DNA from: Polynucleobacter sp. KF022
Lineage (GTDB): Bacteria > Pseudomonadota > Gammaproteobacteria > Burkholderiales > Burkholderiaceae
Length of the DNA stretch: 64,000 bases
NCBI RefSeq assembly: GCF_027924105.1
Contig: NZ_AP026972.1
Location: 992,001 to 1,056,000 of the forward strand
Direction of reading: 5' to 3'
In this document: piece after piece, positions 26,545 through 35,927 of the stretch
Position numbering within the stretch: position 1 is the stretch's first letter
Layout of the letters: every line of letters starts with the position of its first letter
Notes under the pieces: model-generated
The model's input: only the letters and a program-made list of their open reading frames with translations
Told to the model about the DNA's origin: nothing
Databases searched by the model: none
Made by a program: the position numbers and the translations under genes

Positions 26545-27618
26545 TTATTTCCAAATATTCCATGGGGATACAACCCACGCGCCAATGACAACCACCCAGA
26601 ACACGGAGATGGGAATAAAAATTTTCCAGCCTAAACGCATGATTTGGTCATAGCGATAACGTGGCAATGTTGCACGTAACCAGATCACACAAGACAAGAG
26701 GAAGAATGTCTTACCGAACAACCAGAAGAAGCCTGGAATATCACGCAAGATTGGTAAATCAACAATGGGCAACCAGCCACCAAGGAACATGATGGATGCA
26801 ACAGCAGCGATCAAAATCATATTGGCATATTCAGCCAAGAAGAACATGGCAAATGACATGCCTGAGTACTCAACCATGTGACCGGCAACGATCTCAGACT
26901 CGCCCTCAACAACGTCAAATGGATGGCGGTTTGTTTCGGCAACGCCTGAAATAAAGTAAATCAAGAACATCGGCAGTAATGGGAGCCAATTCCAAGACAG
27001 GAAATTAAGACCCATATCCGCAAACAATCCTTGTTCTTGTGAGGCAACAATTGCGCTTAAATTTAAAGAGCCGGAAGTCAGCAACACAGTAACTAAAGCA
27101 AAGCCCATTGCAATTTCATAAGAAATCATCTGGGCAGATGCACGCATTGCACCAAGGAATGGATATTTAGAGTTAGAAGACCAGCCGGCCAAGATAACGC
27201 CATACACACCAATGGATGAAATAGCCATGATGTACAAAAGACCAGCATTGACATCCGCTAACACCATCTTGGCTTGGAATGGAATCACAGCCCATGCAGC
27301 AAATGCCGGCATGATCACCATCACTGGCGCTATGAAATAAAGGACCTTGCTAGCTTGCGCTGGAGCAATGATTTCTTTTAGTAATAACTTCAGTGCATCA
27401 GCAATCGGCTGCAATAAACCTAGTGGACCAACACGATTAGGTCCAAGACGAATATGCATCCAACCAATCAGCTTTCTTTCCCACAATGTTAAGTAAGCTA
27501 CGCAACCGAACATCGGTAATACGATAATCACAATTCGTACTAAAGCCCAGACGAGCGGCCACAGAGAACCAAAGATGGCTTCGCCTTGGGTAGTAACGAG
27601 GTTCAGGAAATTATCCAT
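26545..27618 (-). CDS. nuoH: NADH-quinone oxidoreductase subunit H
   Basis: This membrane subunit forms much of the quinone chamber, 357 residues with eight or nine helices. The conserved quinone-site segments are RLGPNRVGPLGLLQPIADALK and ETNRHPFDVVEGESEIVAGHMVEYSG, with the expected acidic residues. It lies eight bases after nuoG. Confidence 0.98.
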   Translation of the reverse strand: MDNFLNLVTTQGEAIFGSLWPLVWALVRIVIIVLPMFGCVAYLTLWERKLIGWMHIRLGPNRVGPLGLLQPIADALKLLLKEIIAPAQASKVLYFIAPVMVIMPAFAAWAVIPFQAKMVLADVNAGLLYIMAISSIGVYGVILAGWSSNSKYPFLGAMRASAQMISYEIAMGFALVTVLLTSGSLNLSAIVASQEQGLFADMGLNFLSWNWLPLLPMFLIYFISGVAETNRHPFDVVEGESEIVAGHMVEYSGMSFAMFFLAEYANMILIAAVASIMFLGGWLPIVDLPILRDIPGFFWLFGKTFFLLSCVIWLRATLPRYRYDQIMRLGWKIFIPISVFWVVVIGAWVVSPWNIWK

Positions 27619-27626
27619 CTCTGACC

Positions 27627-29942
27627 TTATGCCTTACTAACAGTTACAGGGCCAAACATAGAACCCAATTTCGCACTAGCCATAGTTCCAGCAGAAATTC
27701 TGACGGCACCTGGCGCTAGATTTACTTCTAAAGTTGCTGGCATATCTACTGACTGGTTAGCTTGAGTAACGCGCACAGCATCACCCTCTTTCAAACCCAA
27801 TTCAGTGAATGTTTTTTGATTTAAGCCCACTTGATTGCCACGTTTTGCATCGCGAGTAAGTTGCAATGCAGATGAACGGCGAACAATTGGATCGCCAGCA
27901 TAAATATTGACATCCGCCAAACGCTCAAGACCATTCACAGGAGCTACATTTCCGTTAGATATGGAACTACATGCAGTCTTGTTGCTTAAATGAGTGCAAT
28001 AGTTTTCTGGCAATGCCTCTCCGAGAACTTCCTCAGGAAGATTAAATAAGAAACCATCGAGACCCAAAAGACCACCAAGCACACGGATTACTTTCCATGC
28101 TGGACGAGAATCACCTAATGGCTTCACTGAAGGTTGAACCGTTTGCGCTCTACCCTCTAGGTTTACGAATGTAGAAACTGTTTCTGTGAATGGGGAGATT
28201 GGCAGAATGACATCAGCCACCTCTAGCAAGTCTGCACTCTTGTATGCGCTCAATGCAATCACTGTATTTGCTTTAGCCAAAGCAGCGCGTGCCGCAGCAG
28301 GATTTGGCAGGTCCGCATCAGGTTCGATATTCATCAATATCACAGCGCGACGATCGCCGGATAGGACAGATTCGACACCGACGCCGTTAGCGTTTACTAA
28401 GGAAGCGCCTACTGCATTGCCTCCCTCGGGCAAGAAACCTAAAGTTGCACCAGTTTGGTCAGCAATAAATTGGGCCAGCACATGCAAATCAGATGCATGT
28501 TGATGAGCGATGGCAGCAGAACCAAGGAGTACCGCTGCTGATTCACCAGAAAAAAGACTGTCTGCAATTTTTTGTGCCGCAGGAGAAACTGCTGAGTTAG
28601 CTGTTCCAGCTGGTGCGCTAACTGATTTGGCCTTAGCGACTGCCTGAGCCACTTCACTTAAGGCGCTTAACCATGCGCTTGGAGCTGCAGCAATTCCGCT
28701 ACTTGGAATTAGCCAATCATCGCCACCCGCATCAATACGAGCAACTTGTAAACCACGCTTACTAGCAGTGCGAATACGAGCAGCCAACACCGGCTGATCT
28801 TTACGCAAGAAGCTACCAATAACTAAAACGCGATCTAATTCACTGACCTTTGCAATAGGCATACCGAGCCATGGTGCAGGTGCCGAAGACTTCACATCAG
28901 TTTGACGTAAACGAGTCTCCACTTGTTGAGAACCTAATCCGCGCACCATCTTTTGCAAGAGGTGCAATTCTTCTGAGCTAGAAATTGGGTGAGCCAAAGC
29001 GCCAATCGCTTCAGGGCCACTTTCAGCCGAGATTGTCTTTAAAGAATGTGCAACGTAATCAAGTGCTGACTGCCAATCTGTTTCTAGCCACTGACCACCC
29101 TGCTTCACCATTGGTGTTGTGACTCGGTCAGCGCTATTTAAACCCTCATAAGAGAAGCGATCGCGATCGCTAATCCAACATTCATTAATTGCTTCATTTT
29201 CCAGCGCAACAACACGCATCACTTTATTGGCTTTAGTTTGAACGGTAGTGTTCGCACCCAAGCTGTCATGAGGACTTACGGAACGCTTGCGACCCAATTC
29301 CCACGTACGGGCTGCATAGCGGAATGGCTTGCTAGTTAATGCACCTACTGGGCATAAATCAATCATGTTTCCAGAAAGTTCTGAATCGACTGTCTGGCCA
29401 ACGAAAGTAGTAATTTCTGAATGCTCACCACGATTCACCATGCCCAATTCCATTACACCAGCTACTTCTTGACCGAAACGAACGCAACGTGTGCAGTGAA
29501 TGCAACGGGTCATTTCCTGCATAGAGATTAGTGGACCAACATTCTTATGGAAAACAACGCGCTTTTCTTCATCGTAGCGAGAATTAGATTTACCGTAACC
29601 TACAGCTAAATCTTGTAACTGGCACTCACCACCTTGATCGCAAATTGGGCAATCTAATGGGTGATTAATCAGCAAGAACTCCATTACCGAGCGCTGAGCT
29701 TCTACTGCTTTAGCAGAATGGGTAAATACCTTCATGCCCTGCGTCACAGGAGTTGCACAAGCTGGCAATGGTTTTGGTGCTTTTTCAACTTCAACTAAGC
29801 ACATACGGCAGTTAGCAGCAATTGATAACTTCTTGTGATAGCAGAAGTGAGGAACATAAGTGCCGAGCTTATTCGCGGCGTGCATCACCATCGAACCTTG
29901 CGGAACTTCTACGGCCTTACCATCTAATTCGATTTCTACCAT
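27627..29942 (-). CDS. nuoG: NADH-quinone oxidoreductase subunit G
   Basis: This is the large iron-sulfur subunit of the NADH-oxidising arm, about 771 residues. The N-terminal [2Fe-2S] ferredoxin domain carries HFCYHKKLSIAANCRMCLVE. The His-Cys3 and 4Cys cluster region includes CPICDQGGECQLQD and MTRCIHCTRCVRF. A molybdopterin-oxidoreductase-like domain without cofactor forms the rest. The ATG at 29942 gives the usual N-terminus MVEIELDG; a GTG two codons earlier is an alternative. The middle region (about 330-640) is Ala/Ser-rich and less conserved, as in other betaproteobacteria. Confidence 0.96.
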   Translation of the reverse strand: MVEIELDGKAVEVPQGSMVMHAANKLGTYVPHFCYHKKLSIAANCRMCLVEVEKAPKPLPACATPVTQGMKVFTHSAKAVEAQRSVMEFLLINHPLDCPICDQGGECQLQDLAVGYGKSNSRYDEEKRVVFHKNVGPLISMQEMTRCIHCTRCVRFGQEVAGVMELGMVNRGEHSEITTFVGQTVDSELSGNMIDLCPVGALTSKPFRYAARTWELGRKRSVSPHDSLGANTTVQTKANKVMRVVALENEAINECWISDRDRFSYEGLNSADRVTTPMVKQGGQWLETDWQSALDYVAHSLKTISAESGPEAIGALAHPISSSEELHLLQKMVRGLGSQQVETRLRQTDVKSSAPAPWLGMPIAKVSELDRVLVIGSFLRKDQPVLAARIRTASKRGLQVARIDAGGDDWLIPSSGIAAAPSAWLSALSEVAQAVAKAKSVSAPAGTANSAVSPAAQKIADSLFSGESAAVLLGSAAIAHQHASDLHVLAQFIADQTGATLGFLPEGGNAVGASLVNANGVGVESVLSGDRRAVILMNIEPDADLPNPAAARAALAKANTVIALSAYKSADLLEVADVILPISPFTETVSTFVNLEGRAQTVQPSVKPLGDSRPAWKVIRVLGGLLGLDGFLFNLPEEVLGEALPENYCTHLSNKTACSSISNGNVAPVNGLERLADVNIYAGDPIVRRSSALQLTRDAKRGNQVGLNQKTFTELGLKEGDAVRVTQANQSVDMPATLEVNLAPGAVRISAGTMASAKLGSMFGPVTVSKA

Positions 29943-29974
29943 GCTCACTTTTAGATATCCCGTGCTCTAAATCT

Positions 29975-31273
29975 TTATAAAGGTTTCGCAGAATCTAAGC
30001 AGCGCTTATGCTCTACGTGATACGCAAACTCATCCATGTAATGCTTCAACATGCCGCGAACCGGCATCGCCGCTGCATCACCTAAAGCGCAAATCGTACG
30101 ACCCTGAATATTGGCTGCTACGTCATTGAGCAAATCCAAATCTTCTGGACGGCCTTCACCGTGCTCAATACGGTGAACAATGCGCCATAACCAACCAGTA
30201 CCCTCACGGCATGGGGTGCACTGACCACATGACTCTTCGTGATAGAAGTAAGACAAACGCTCCAATGCACGAACCATGCATCGGGTTTCATTCATCACAA
30301 TGACGGCACCAGAGCCCAACATCGAACCAGCTTTAGCAATGCTGTCGTAGTCCATGGTGAGCTCCATCATTTGCGCGCCAGGCACAACTGGAGAAGATGA
30401 ACCGCCAGGAATAACAGCCTTCAATGCTTTGCCATCACGCATACCGCCAGCAAGCTTCAATAGCTCTGCAAATGGAGTGCCTAAAGGAATCTCATAGTTA
30501 CCCGGATGTACTACGTCGCCGGAGATGGAGAAGATTTTGGTTCCACCGTTATTTGGCTTGCCGAGATCCAAGTAGGCTTGACCACCAATTGCCAAAATGA
30601 ATGGCACAGCAGCAAATGTTTCGGTGTTATTAATTGTCGTAGGTTTGCCATACAAACCAAAACTGGCAGGGAAAGGAGGCTTGAAGCGAGGCTGACCTTT
30701 TTTGCCCTCTAATGACTCAAGCAGAGCAGTTTCTTCGCCACAAATATAAGCACCCCAACCTGGAGAGGCATGTAATTGGAAAGAAAAATCGCTACCTAAA
30801 ATTTTGTCGCCTAAATAACCTGCAGCGCGCGCTTCTTCCAAAGCTTCCTCAAAGCGTAAATATACTTCCCAGATCTCGCCATGGATATAGTTGTAGCCAG
30901 TTGTAATACCCATGGTGTACGCACCAATAATCATGCCTTCAATCAAAGCATGCGGGTTGTAGCGCATGATGTCGCGGTCTTTAAAAGTACCAGGCTCGCC
31001 TTCGTCGCTATTACAAACTAAATATTTTTGTCCTGGGAATTGACGTGGCATAAAGCTCCACTTCAAACCCGTTGGGAAGCCCGCACCACCACGTCCACGC
31101 AGTGATGAAGCTTTTAATTCAGCAATGATGGCATCTGGTGCAACTTTATCGTTGATTAAACGACGTAATTGCTGATAGCCGCCACGGCTTTCGTAATCTT
31201 TTAAACGCCAGTTATCACCATTTAATCCAGCTAGGATCAAGGGCTTGATATGGCGATCGTGCAAGCTGGTCAT
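29975..31273 (-). CDS. nuoF: NADH-quinone oxidoreductase subunit F (FMN, NADH site)
   Basis: This subunit binds NADH and FMN and holds cluster N3, 432 residues. The NADH-binding loop is LRGRGGAGFPTGLKWSF, the FMN region is YICGEETALLESLEGK, and the cluster motif is ESCGQCTPCREG with a fourth Cys near ICALGDAAA. Its start overlaps the nuoE stop by four bases. Confidence 0.98.
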   Translation of the reverse strand: MTSLHDRHIKPLILAGLNGDNWRLKDYESRGGYQQLRRLINDKVAPDAIIAELKASSLRGRGGAGFPTGLKWSFMPRQFPGQKYLVCNSDEGEPGTFKDRDIMRYNPHALIEGMIIGAYTMGITTGYNYIHGEIWEVYLRFEEALEEARAAGYLGDKILGSDFSFQLHASPGWGAYICGEETALLESLEGKKGQPRFKPPFPASFGLYGKPTTINNTETFAAVPFILAIGGQAYLDLGKPNNGGTKIFSISGDVVHPGNYEIPLGTPFAELLKLAGGMRDGKALKAVIPGGSSSPVVPGAQMMELTMDYDSIAKAGSMLGSGAVIVMNETRCMVRALERLSYFYHEESCGQCTPCREGTGWLWRIVHRIEHGEGRPEDLDLLNDVAANIQGRTICALGDAAAMPVRGMLKHYMDEFAYHVEHKRCLDSAKPL

Positions 31274-31776
31274 GCTGCTTTCCCTTCTGCACGCAATTCA
31301 TTTAATAATGCATCAATCTTTTCTTTACTCATGAAGCTGCACATGCGTTTGTCATTCACGAGCATGACTGGTGAATCGCCACATGCACCCATGCACTCGC
31401 CCTCTTTCAAGGTAAAGGTTCCGCATGGAGTAGTTTCGTTATAGCCGATACCGAGTGTTTCTTTGAGGTATGTCGCTGCTGTTTCACCGTGTGTTAATTG
31501 GCAAGGCAAATTTGTGCAAATCACTAATTTGTATTTACCAATCTTTTTGGTGTTGTACATGTTGTAGAAAGTCGCCACTTCATCAACTGCAATGCTTGGC
31601 ATCTCTAGAATTTGTGCAACAGTCTCGATCACTTCGGGCGAAACCCAACCCACTTCAGTTTGGGCGGCAATCAAACAAGCCATCACAGCAGATTGTTTGT
31701 GCTCTGGCGGATACTTGGCGATATTGCGACGAATATCAGCCATTGTTTTATCGGATAGTTGAAGGGTAGTAGTCAT
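31270..31776 (-). CDS. nuoE: NADH-quinone oxidoreductase subunit E ([2Fe-2S])
   Basis: This thioredoxin-like subunit holds cluster N1a, 168 residues. The four ligand cysteines are visible in CTNLPC and, downstream, CMGACGDSPVMLVN. The N-terminal helical part (ADIRRNIAKYPPEHKQSAVMA) is typical. Its translation appears coupled to nuoF by an ATGA overlap. Confidence 0.98.
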   Translation of the reverse strand: MTTTLQLSDKTMADIRRNIAKYPPEHKQSAVMACLIAAQTEVGWVSPEVIETVAQILEMPSIAVDEVATFYNMYNTKKIGKYKLVICTNLPCQLTHGETAATYLKETLGIGYNETTPCGTFTLKEGECMGACGDSPVMLVNDKRMCSFMSKEKIDALLNELRAEGKAA

Positions 31777-31798
31777 TAAGTAATCCTTGGCGCGCTAA

Positions 31799-33052
31799 TT
31801 AGCGGTCAATCTCCCCGAACACGATATCTTGGGTACCGATGATGGTTACCGCATCAGCCAACATATGGCCACGTGACATCTCATCCATTGCAGATAAATG
31901 CACGAAACCTGGTGCACGAATCTTCATGCGGTATGGTTTATTGGCACCATCTGAAATCAAGTAAATACCAAACTCACCTTTTGGATGCTCAACAGCAGAG
32001 TAAGCCTCACCATCAGGAACGTGGATACCTTCAGTAAAGAGTTTGAAATGGTGAATCAATTCTTCCATATTGGTTTTCATATCCACACGCTTTGGTGGAG
32101 AAACCTTATGGTTATCGCTCATGACAGGACCTGGATTTGCTTTTAACCAAGCGACGCACTGTTTGATGATGCGATTGGATTGACGCATTTCTTCCATACG
32201 CACCAAATAACGATCATAAGAATCGCCATTCACGCCCACTGGAATATCAAAGTCGAGGCGATCATATACTTCATACGGTTGCTTTTTACGCAAATCCCAC
32301 TCGATACCAGAGCCGCGCAACATTGGGCCAGTAAAGCCTAGTTGCAATGCACGCTCAGGCGTTACGATACCGATGTTCACTAAGCGTTGCTTCCAAATAC
32401 GGTTATCTGTAAGGAGGTTGCAATACTCATCAACATTAGCATCAAAGCCATTGGTAAATTGCTCAATGAAATCCAATAATGTGCCGCTGCGGTTTTCATT
32501 CAACCGCTTTACTGCGGAAGCGCTGCGAATCTTAGATTTATCGTATTGAGCCATTTGATCTGGCAAATCACGATAGACCCCACCCGGACGGTAGTAAGCC
32601 GCGTGCATACGCGCACCAGAAACCGCTTCGTACATGTCAAAGATATCTTCACGATCACGGAAAGCATAAAGGAATACCGCCATCGCGCCAACGTCAAGAC
32701 CGTGACAACCGATCCAAAGTAAGTGGTTCAATAAGCGAGTTAACTCGTCATACATCACACGAATGTACTGAGCACGCAAAGGAACATCTACTTGCAATAA
32801 CTTTTCAATGGCCATGACATAGGCATGCTCATTGGACATCATCGAAACGTAATCCAAGCGATCCATGTAAGGAACGTTTTGAATCCAAGTACGCGTCTCA
32901 GCTAATTTTTCTGTAGCGCGATGCAATAAGCCAATATGGGGATCGGCGCGTTGGATTACTTCACCATCAAGCTCAAGCACTAAACGCAATACGCCGTGTG
33001 CTGCCGGATGTTGAGGACCGAAATTGAGGGTGTAGTTCTTAATTTGTGCCAT
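31799..33052 (-). CDS. nuoD: NADH-quinone oxidoreductase subunit D
   Basis: This 49-kDa-type subunit forms the quinone-binding site together with NuoB, 417 residues. The NiFe-hydrogenase-derived fold is marked by NFGPQHPAAHGVLRLVLELDG, DPHIGLLHRATEKLAE (His of the quinone headgroup site) and the C-terminal IGTQDIVFGEIDR. It is separate from nuoC, unlike the fused NuoCD of E. coli. Confidence 0.98.
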   Translation of the reverse strand: MAQIKNYTLNFGPQHPAAHGVLRLVLELDGEVIQRADPHIGLLHRATEKLAETRTWIQNVPYMDRLDYVSMMSNEHAYVMAIEKLLQVDVPLRAQYIRVMYDELTRLLNHLLWIGCHGLDVGAMAVFLYAFRDREDIFDMYEAVSGARMHAAYYRPGGVYRDLPDQMAQYDKSKIRSASAVKRLNENRSGTLLDFIEQFTNGFDANVDEYCNLLTDNRIWKQRLVNIGIVTPERALQLGFTGPMLRGSGIEWDLRKKQPYEVYDRLDFDIPVGVNGDSYDRYLVRMEEMRQSNRIIKQCVAWLKANPGPVMSDNHKVSPPKRVDMKTNMEELIHHFKLFTEGIHVPDGEAYSAVEHPKGEFGIYLISDGANKPYRMKIRAPGFVHLSAMDEMSRGHMLADAVTIIGTQDIVFGEIDR

Positions 33053-33055
33053 AAC

Positions 33056-33655
33056 TTAAACCGGACCTCCGTATTGCTCTTCACGAACAATGCGTGGGGT
33101 AATTTCGCGAGCCTCAATCGTGACAGGCTGGTAAACAACACGCTTTAGCTCTGGGTCATAGCGCATTTCTACATTACCGCTAATTGGGAAATCTTTTCTA
33201 AATGGATGGCCAATAAAACCATAGTCAGTCAAGATGCGACGTAAGTCGTCATGACCATCAAACAAAATACCGTAGAGATCGAACGCCTCACGTTCAAACC
33301 AGTTGGCGGAATTCCATACTGAAGTAACTGAGGCTACCATTGGATAGCTATCGTCTGGTGCAAACACACGCAAACGTAAGCGCCAGTTATGCTCCAAAGA
33401 TAATAAGTGGCTTACAACACCAAAGCGCTGACCGCCCCACGCACCCTCACGGAAGTCTTGATAATCCACGCCACACAAATCAATCAATTGCTCAAAGGCA
33501 AGAGATGGATCATCACGCAACAACATGGCGGATTCAAAATAGGTATCTTCGTTAACAACAACAGTAACTTCACCTAATGCAATCTCAATTGATTGAACGC
33601 GCTTACCTAAAACTTTTTCTAAATTGGCGGCTAATTGATTTAAACGGTCTGACAT
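33056..33655 (-). CDS. nuoC: NADH-quinone oxidoreductase subunit C
   Basis: This 30-kDa-type structural subunit of the peripheral arm has 199 residues. The family signature is FEREAFDLYGILFDGHDDLRRILTDYGF, followed by GHPFRKDFPISG. It lies three bases after nuoB and three before nuoD. Confidence 0.98.
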   Translation of the reverse strand: MSDRLNQLAANLEKVLGKRVQSIEIALGEVTVVVNEDTYFESAMLLRDDPSLAFEQLIDLCGVDYQDFREGAWGGQRFGVVSHLLSLEHNWRLRLRVFAPDDSYPMVASVTSVWNSANWFEREAFDLYGILFDGHDDLRRILTDYGFIGHPFRKDFPISGNVEMRYDPELKRVVYQPVTIEAREITPRIVREEQYGGPV

Positions 33656-33658
33656 GAT

Positions 33659-34141
33659 TTAAGCCTTCCGCGCAATCGTGCTGGTACGTGCGATCTTGGA
33701 TTGCAGCTGAATAATTCCATAGATCAATGCTTCCGCAGTTGGAGGGCAACCAGGAACATAAATATCAACTGGCACGATACGGTCACAACCGCGAACAACT
33801 GAATACGAGTTGTGGTAGTAGCCACCGCCATTCGCACAAGATCCCATTGAGATTACCCAACGTGGTTCAGGCATTTGGTCGTAAACCTTACGCAAAGCTG
33901 GAGCCATCTTGTTACATAAAGTACCGGCCACAATCATTAAATCTGATTGACGTGGTGATGGGCGAAATACCACGCCAAAACGGTCTAAGTCATAACGAGA
34001 TGCGCCAGCATGCATCATTTCTACCGCGCAGCAGGCAAGACCGAAAGTCATGGGCCATAAAGAACCATTACGAGTCCAGTTAATCAACTGGTCTGCTGTA
34101 GTGGTAACAAAACCTTCTTTGAGAACGCCTTCTAATGCCAT
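33659..34141 (-). CDS. nuoB: NADH-quinone oxidoreductase subunit B ([4Fe-4S] N2)
   Basis: This subunit holds the terminal cluster N2, 160 residues. The four cysteines are in [21 protein letters not shown] and [11 protein letters not shown]. The ATG at 34141 gives the common N-terminus [18 protein letters not shown]; the open frame upstream overlaps nuoA and looks non-coding. The gap to nuoA is five bases. Confidence 0.97.
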
Positions 34142-34146
34142 ATCTA

Positions 34147-34506
34147 TCACTCCCAGTCGAGAGCGCCCTTTTTCCAGATATATACGAATCCCACAATGAA
34201 TTCCAATAAGAAAATCACCATAGAGGCGTAGCCAAGCCATCCAATATCACGTAGAGCTACACCCCATGGGAATAGGAATGCGGTTTCTAAGTCAAACAGG
34301 ATGAAGAGAATGGCGATTAAGTAGTAGCGCACGTCGAACTTCATACGCGCATCTTCGAATGCTTCAAAACCGCACTCATATGGAGAGAGTTTTTCAGCGT
34401 CAGGCTTCGAAGGAGCCAAAATTTTTCCGAGGAACATGGGGACTAATCCCACCCCAATACCTACGAGGATAAAAAGCAGAACAGGAAAGTAATTAGCGAG
34501 ATTCAA
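34147..34506 (-). CDS. nuoA: NADH-quinone oxidoreductase subunit A
   Basis: This is the first gene of the complex I operon. It encodes a three-helix membrane subunit of 119 residues. Conserved parts are the loop [24 protein letters not shown], with the Cys of the flexible loop near the quinone site, and the helix [13 protein letters not shown]. No clear promoter consensus is visible in the 108 bases between it and tRNA-Leu, so the operon may also receive transcripts from the tRNA/secG side. Confidence 0.97.
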
Positions 34507-34614
34507 AATAGCCCTGATTCGTTTGTCTAGTAAATCCTAAAAGCAGCAAATTATTAATTATTCCACTACATAAAGTGTTGATTTAGAGCAAAAACCCTTA
34601 TCAATACTCGTTTT

Positions 34615-34699
34615 TGGTGCCGACGGCGAGACTCGAACTCGCACAGCCTAAGCCACTACCCCCTCAAGATAGCGTGTCTACCAATTTCACCACGTCGGC
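34615..34699 (-). tRNA. tRNA-Leu (anticodon GAG)
   Basis: The 85-base cloverleaf has acceptor arms GCCGACG and CGTCGGC and ends in an encoded CCA. The D-loop is leucine-type (TGGTGAAATTGGTAGACACG). The anticodon loop TTGAGGG gives GAG, with a variable arm typical of class II tRNA and T-loop GTTCGAGTC. It reads codons CUC and CUU. It lies between secG and nuoA, as in other Burkholderiaceae. Confidence 0.96.
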
Positions 34700-34785
34700 A
34701 TCTTGCAAAACCCATCAATTCTACTGCATTGCACCACTGCACTACCCCATTTTTTGGGCATTTAAATACGTAAAAACCTACTTTT

Positions 34786-35130
34786 TTACTTAGGAACTGC
34801 TGGCTTACTTGGGTCTTGAACTGGAGCAACAGGAGCAGCTGGAGCCACTACTGGGGCTACTGTTCCAGAAAGAACGCCGGGGCTCACTTCTTTCTTATTG
34901 CCAATCCAGGTAATACCCAGGGTGCTGATAAAGAAAACAGCAGCAAAAATAGCTGTCGCATGAGAAAGGAAGTTGGCTGAGCCACTAGCGCCAAAGAGGC
35001 TGCCAGAAGAGCCAGAACCAAAGGCTGCACCCATATCGGCGCCTTTGCCCTGCTGCAACAGAACCAAGAGAATCACAGCCAAAGCTGAGATTACCTGCAA
35101 TACGATCAATAAAGTCTTAAACCATTCCAC
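34786..35130 (-). CDS. secG: Preprotein translocase subunit SecG
   Basis: This small inner-membrane SecYEG subunit has 114 residues. Two membrane helices (TLLIVLQVISALAVILLVLL and ATAIFAAVFFISTLGI) flank the conserved loop QQGKGADMGAAFGSGSSGSLFG. The C-terminal tail is Pro/Ala/Val-rich. It lies 22 bases after tpiA and upstream of tRNA-Leu. A possible read-through transcript could include the tRNA. Confidence 0.96.
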   Translation of the reverse strand: MEWFKTLLIVLQVISALAVILLVLLQQGKGADMGAAFGSGSSGSLFGASGSANFLSHATAIFAAVFFISTLGITWIGNKKEVSPGVLSGTVAPVVAPAAPVAPVQDPSKPAVPK

Positions 35131-35152
35131 AGCTTATCTCCAAATAAAAAAT

Positions 35153-35911
35153 CTATGCCTGACAGATGGCTAGAAAGTCCTGAGGATTCAGTGAAGCACC
35201 CCCAACCAATCCACCATCAATATCCGGCATGGCAAACAATTCAACGGCATTGTCAGGTTTGACACTACCGCCATACAAAATTCCTACATGCGAAGCGACG
35301 TCCTCATTAAATTCAGCTAACTGCTGACGAATAGCGTGATGCATATCCTGCGCTACCTGAGCGCTAGCAACCTTACCGGTACCAATTGCCCAAACTGGCT
35401 CATAAGCAATCAGGCAGTCAGCCAGTCGATCTTGAAGAACGCTAACCTGCTTGGCAACTTGTGAGCAAACAATCTCTTCTGCTCGACCAGAATTTCTTTC
35501 ATCCGCCGTCTCACCAACACAAATGACTGGCGTCATACCGTTATCCAGAACTTGAAGCGCTTTAGCAGCAACTACCTCATCAACCTCTTGATGCAATTGA
35601 CGACGTTCAGAGTGACCAACAATGACGTAAGTACAGCCAACTTCTTTGAGCATTGGCGCGGATACCTCACCGGTATATGCGCCAGAACTGTAAGCAGATG
35701 CATCTTGCGCTCCTAAGCTCAAAAACGCTAGAGAATGCGCTTTAATTAACTCAGCACATTGAGGCAAATATGGAAATGGTGGACATACGGCATATTTACG
35801 ACCTGAGGGCATACCACTCTCCATGCCACGAGCAACGATCTTGACCCAGTCTTGATTACTTGCAAGACTGCCATTCATTTTCCAATTGCCGATAACGATG
35901 AGTGGTCGCAT
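35153..35911 (-). CDS. tpiA: Triosephosphate isomerase
   Basis: This enzyme interconverts dihydroxyacetone phosphate and glyceraldehyde 3-phosphate, 252 residues. The active-site residues are Lys11 in GNWKMNG, the electrophilic His in IVGHSERR and the catalytic Glu in AYEPVWAIGTG. The phosphate loop is LYGGSVKPDNA. It follows the quinone oxidoreductase gene by 16 bases. Confidence 0.98.
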   Translation of the reverse strand: MRPLIVIGNWKMNGSLASNQDWVKIVARGMESGMPSGRKYAVCPPFPYLPQCAELIKAHSLAFLSLGAQDASAYSSGAYTGEVSAPMLKEVGCTYVIVGHSERRQLHQEVDEVVAAKALQVLDNGMTPVICVGETADERNSGRAEEIVCSQVAKQVSVLQDRLADCLIAYEPVWAIGTGKVASAQVAQDMHHAIRQQLAEFNEDVASHVGILYGGSVKPDNAVELFAMPDIDGGLVGGASLNPQDFLAICQA

Positions 35912-35927
35912 ATGGGTATTGAATTTT

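Noticed and set aside
34142..34240. N-terminal extension of the nuoB reading frame
   Set aside because: It overlaps the coding sequence of nuoA and is not found in NuoB proteins; the ATG at 34141 is adequate.
34507..34614. A sigma-70 promoter for the nuo operon (TTGATA near 34600)
   Set aside because: The -35-like hexamer has no acceptable -10 partner at 16-18 bases, so the promoter cannot be placed.
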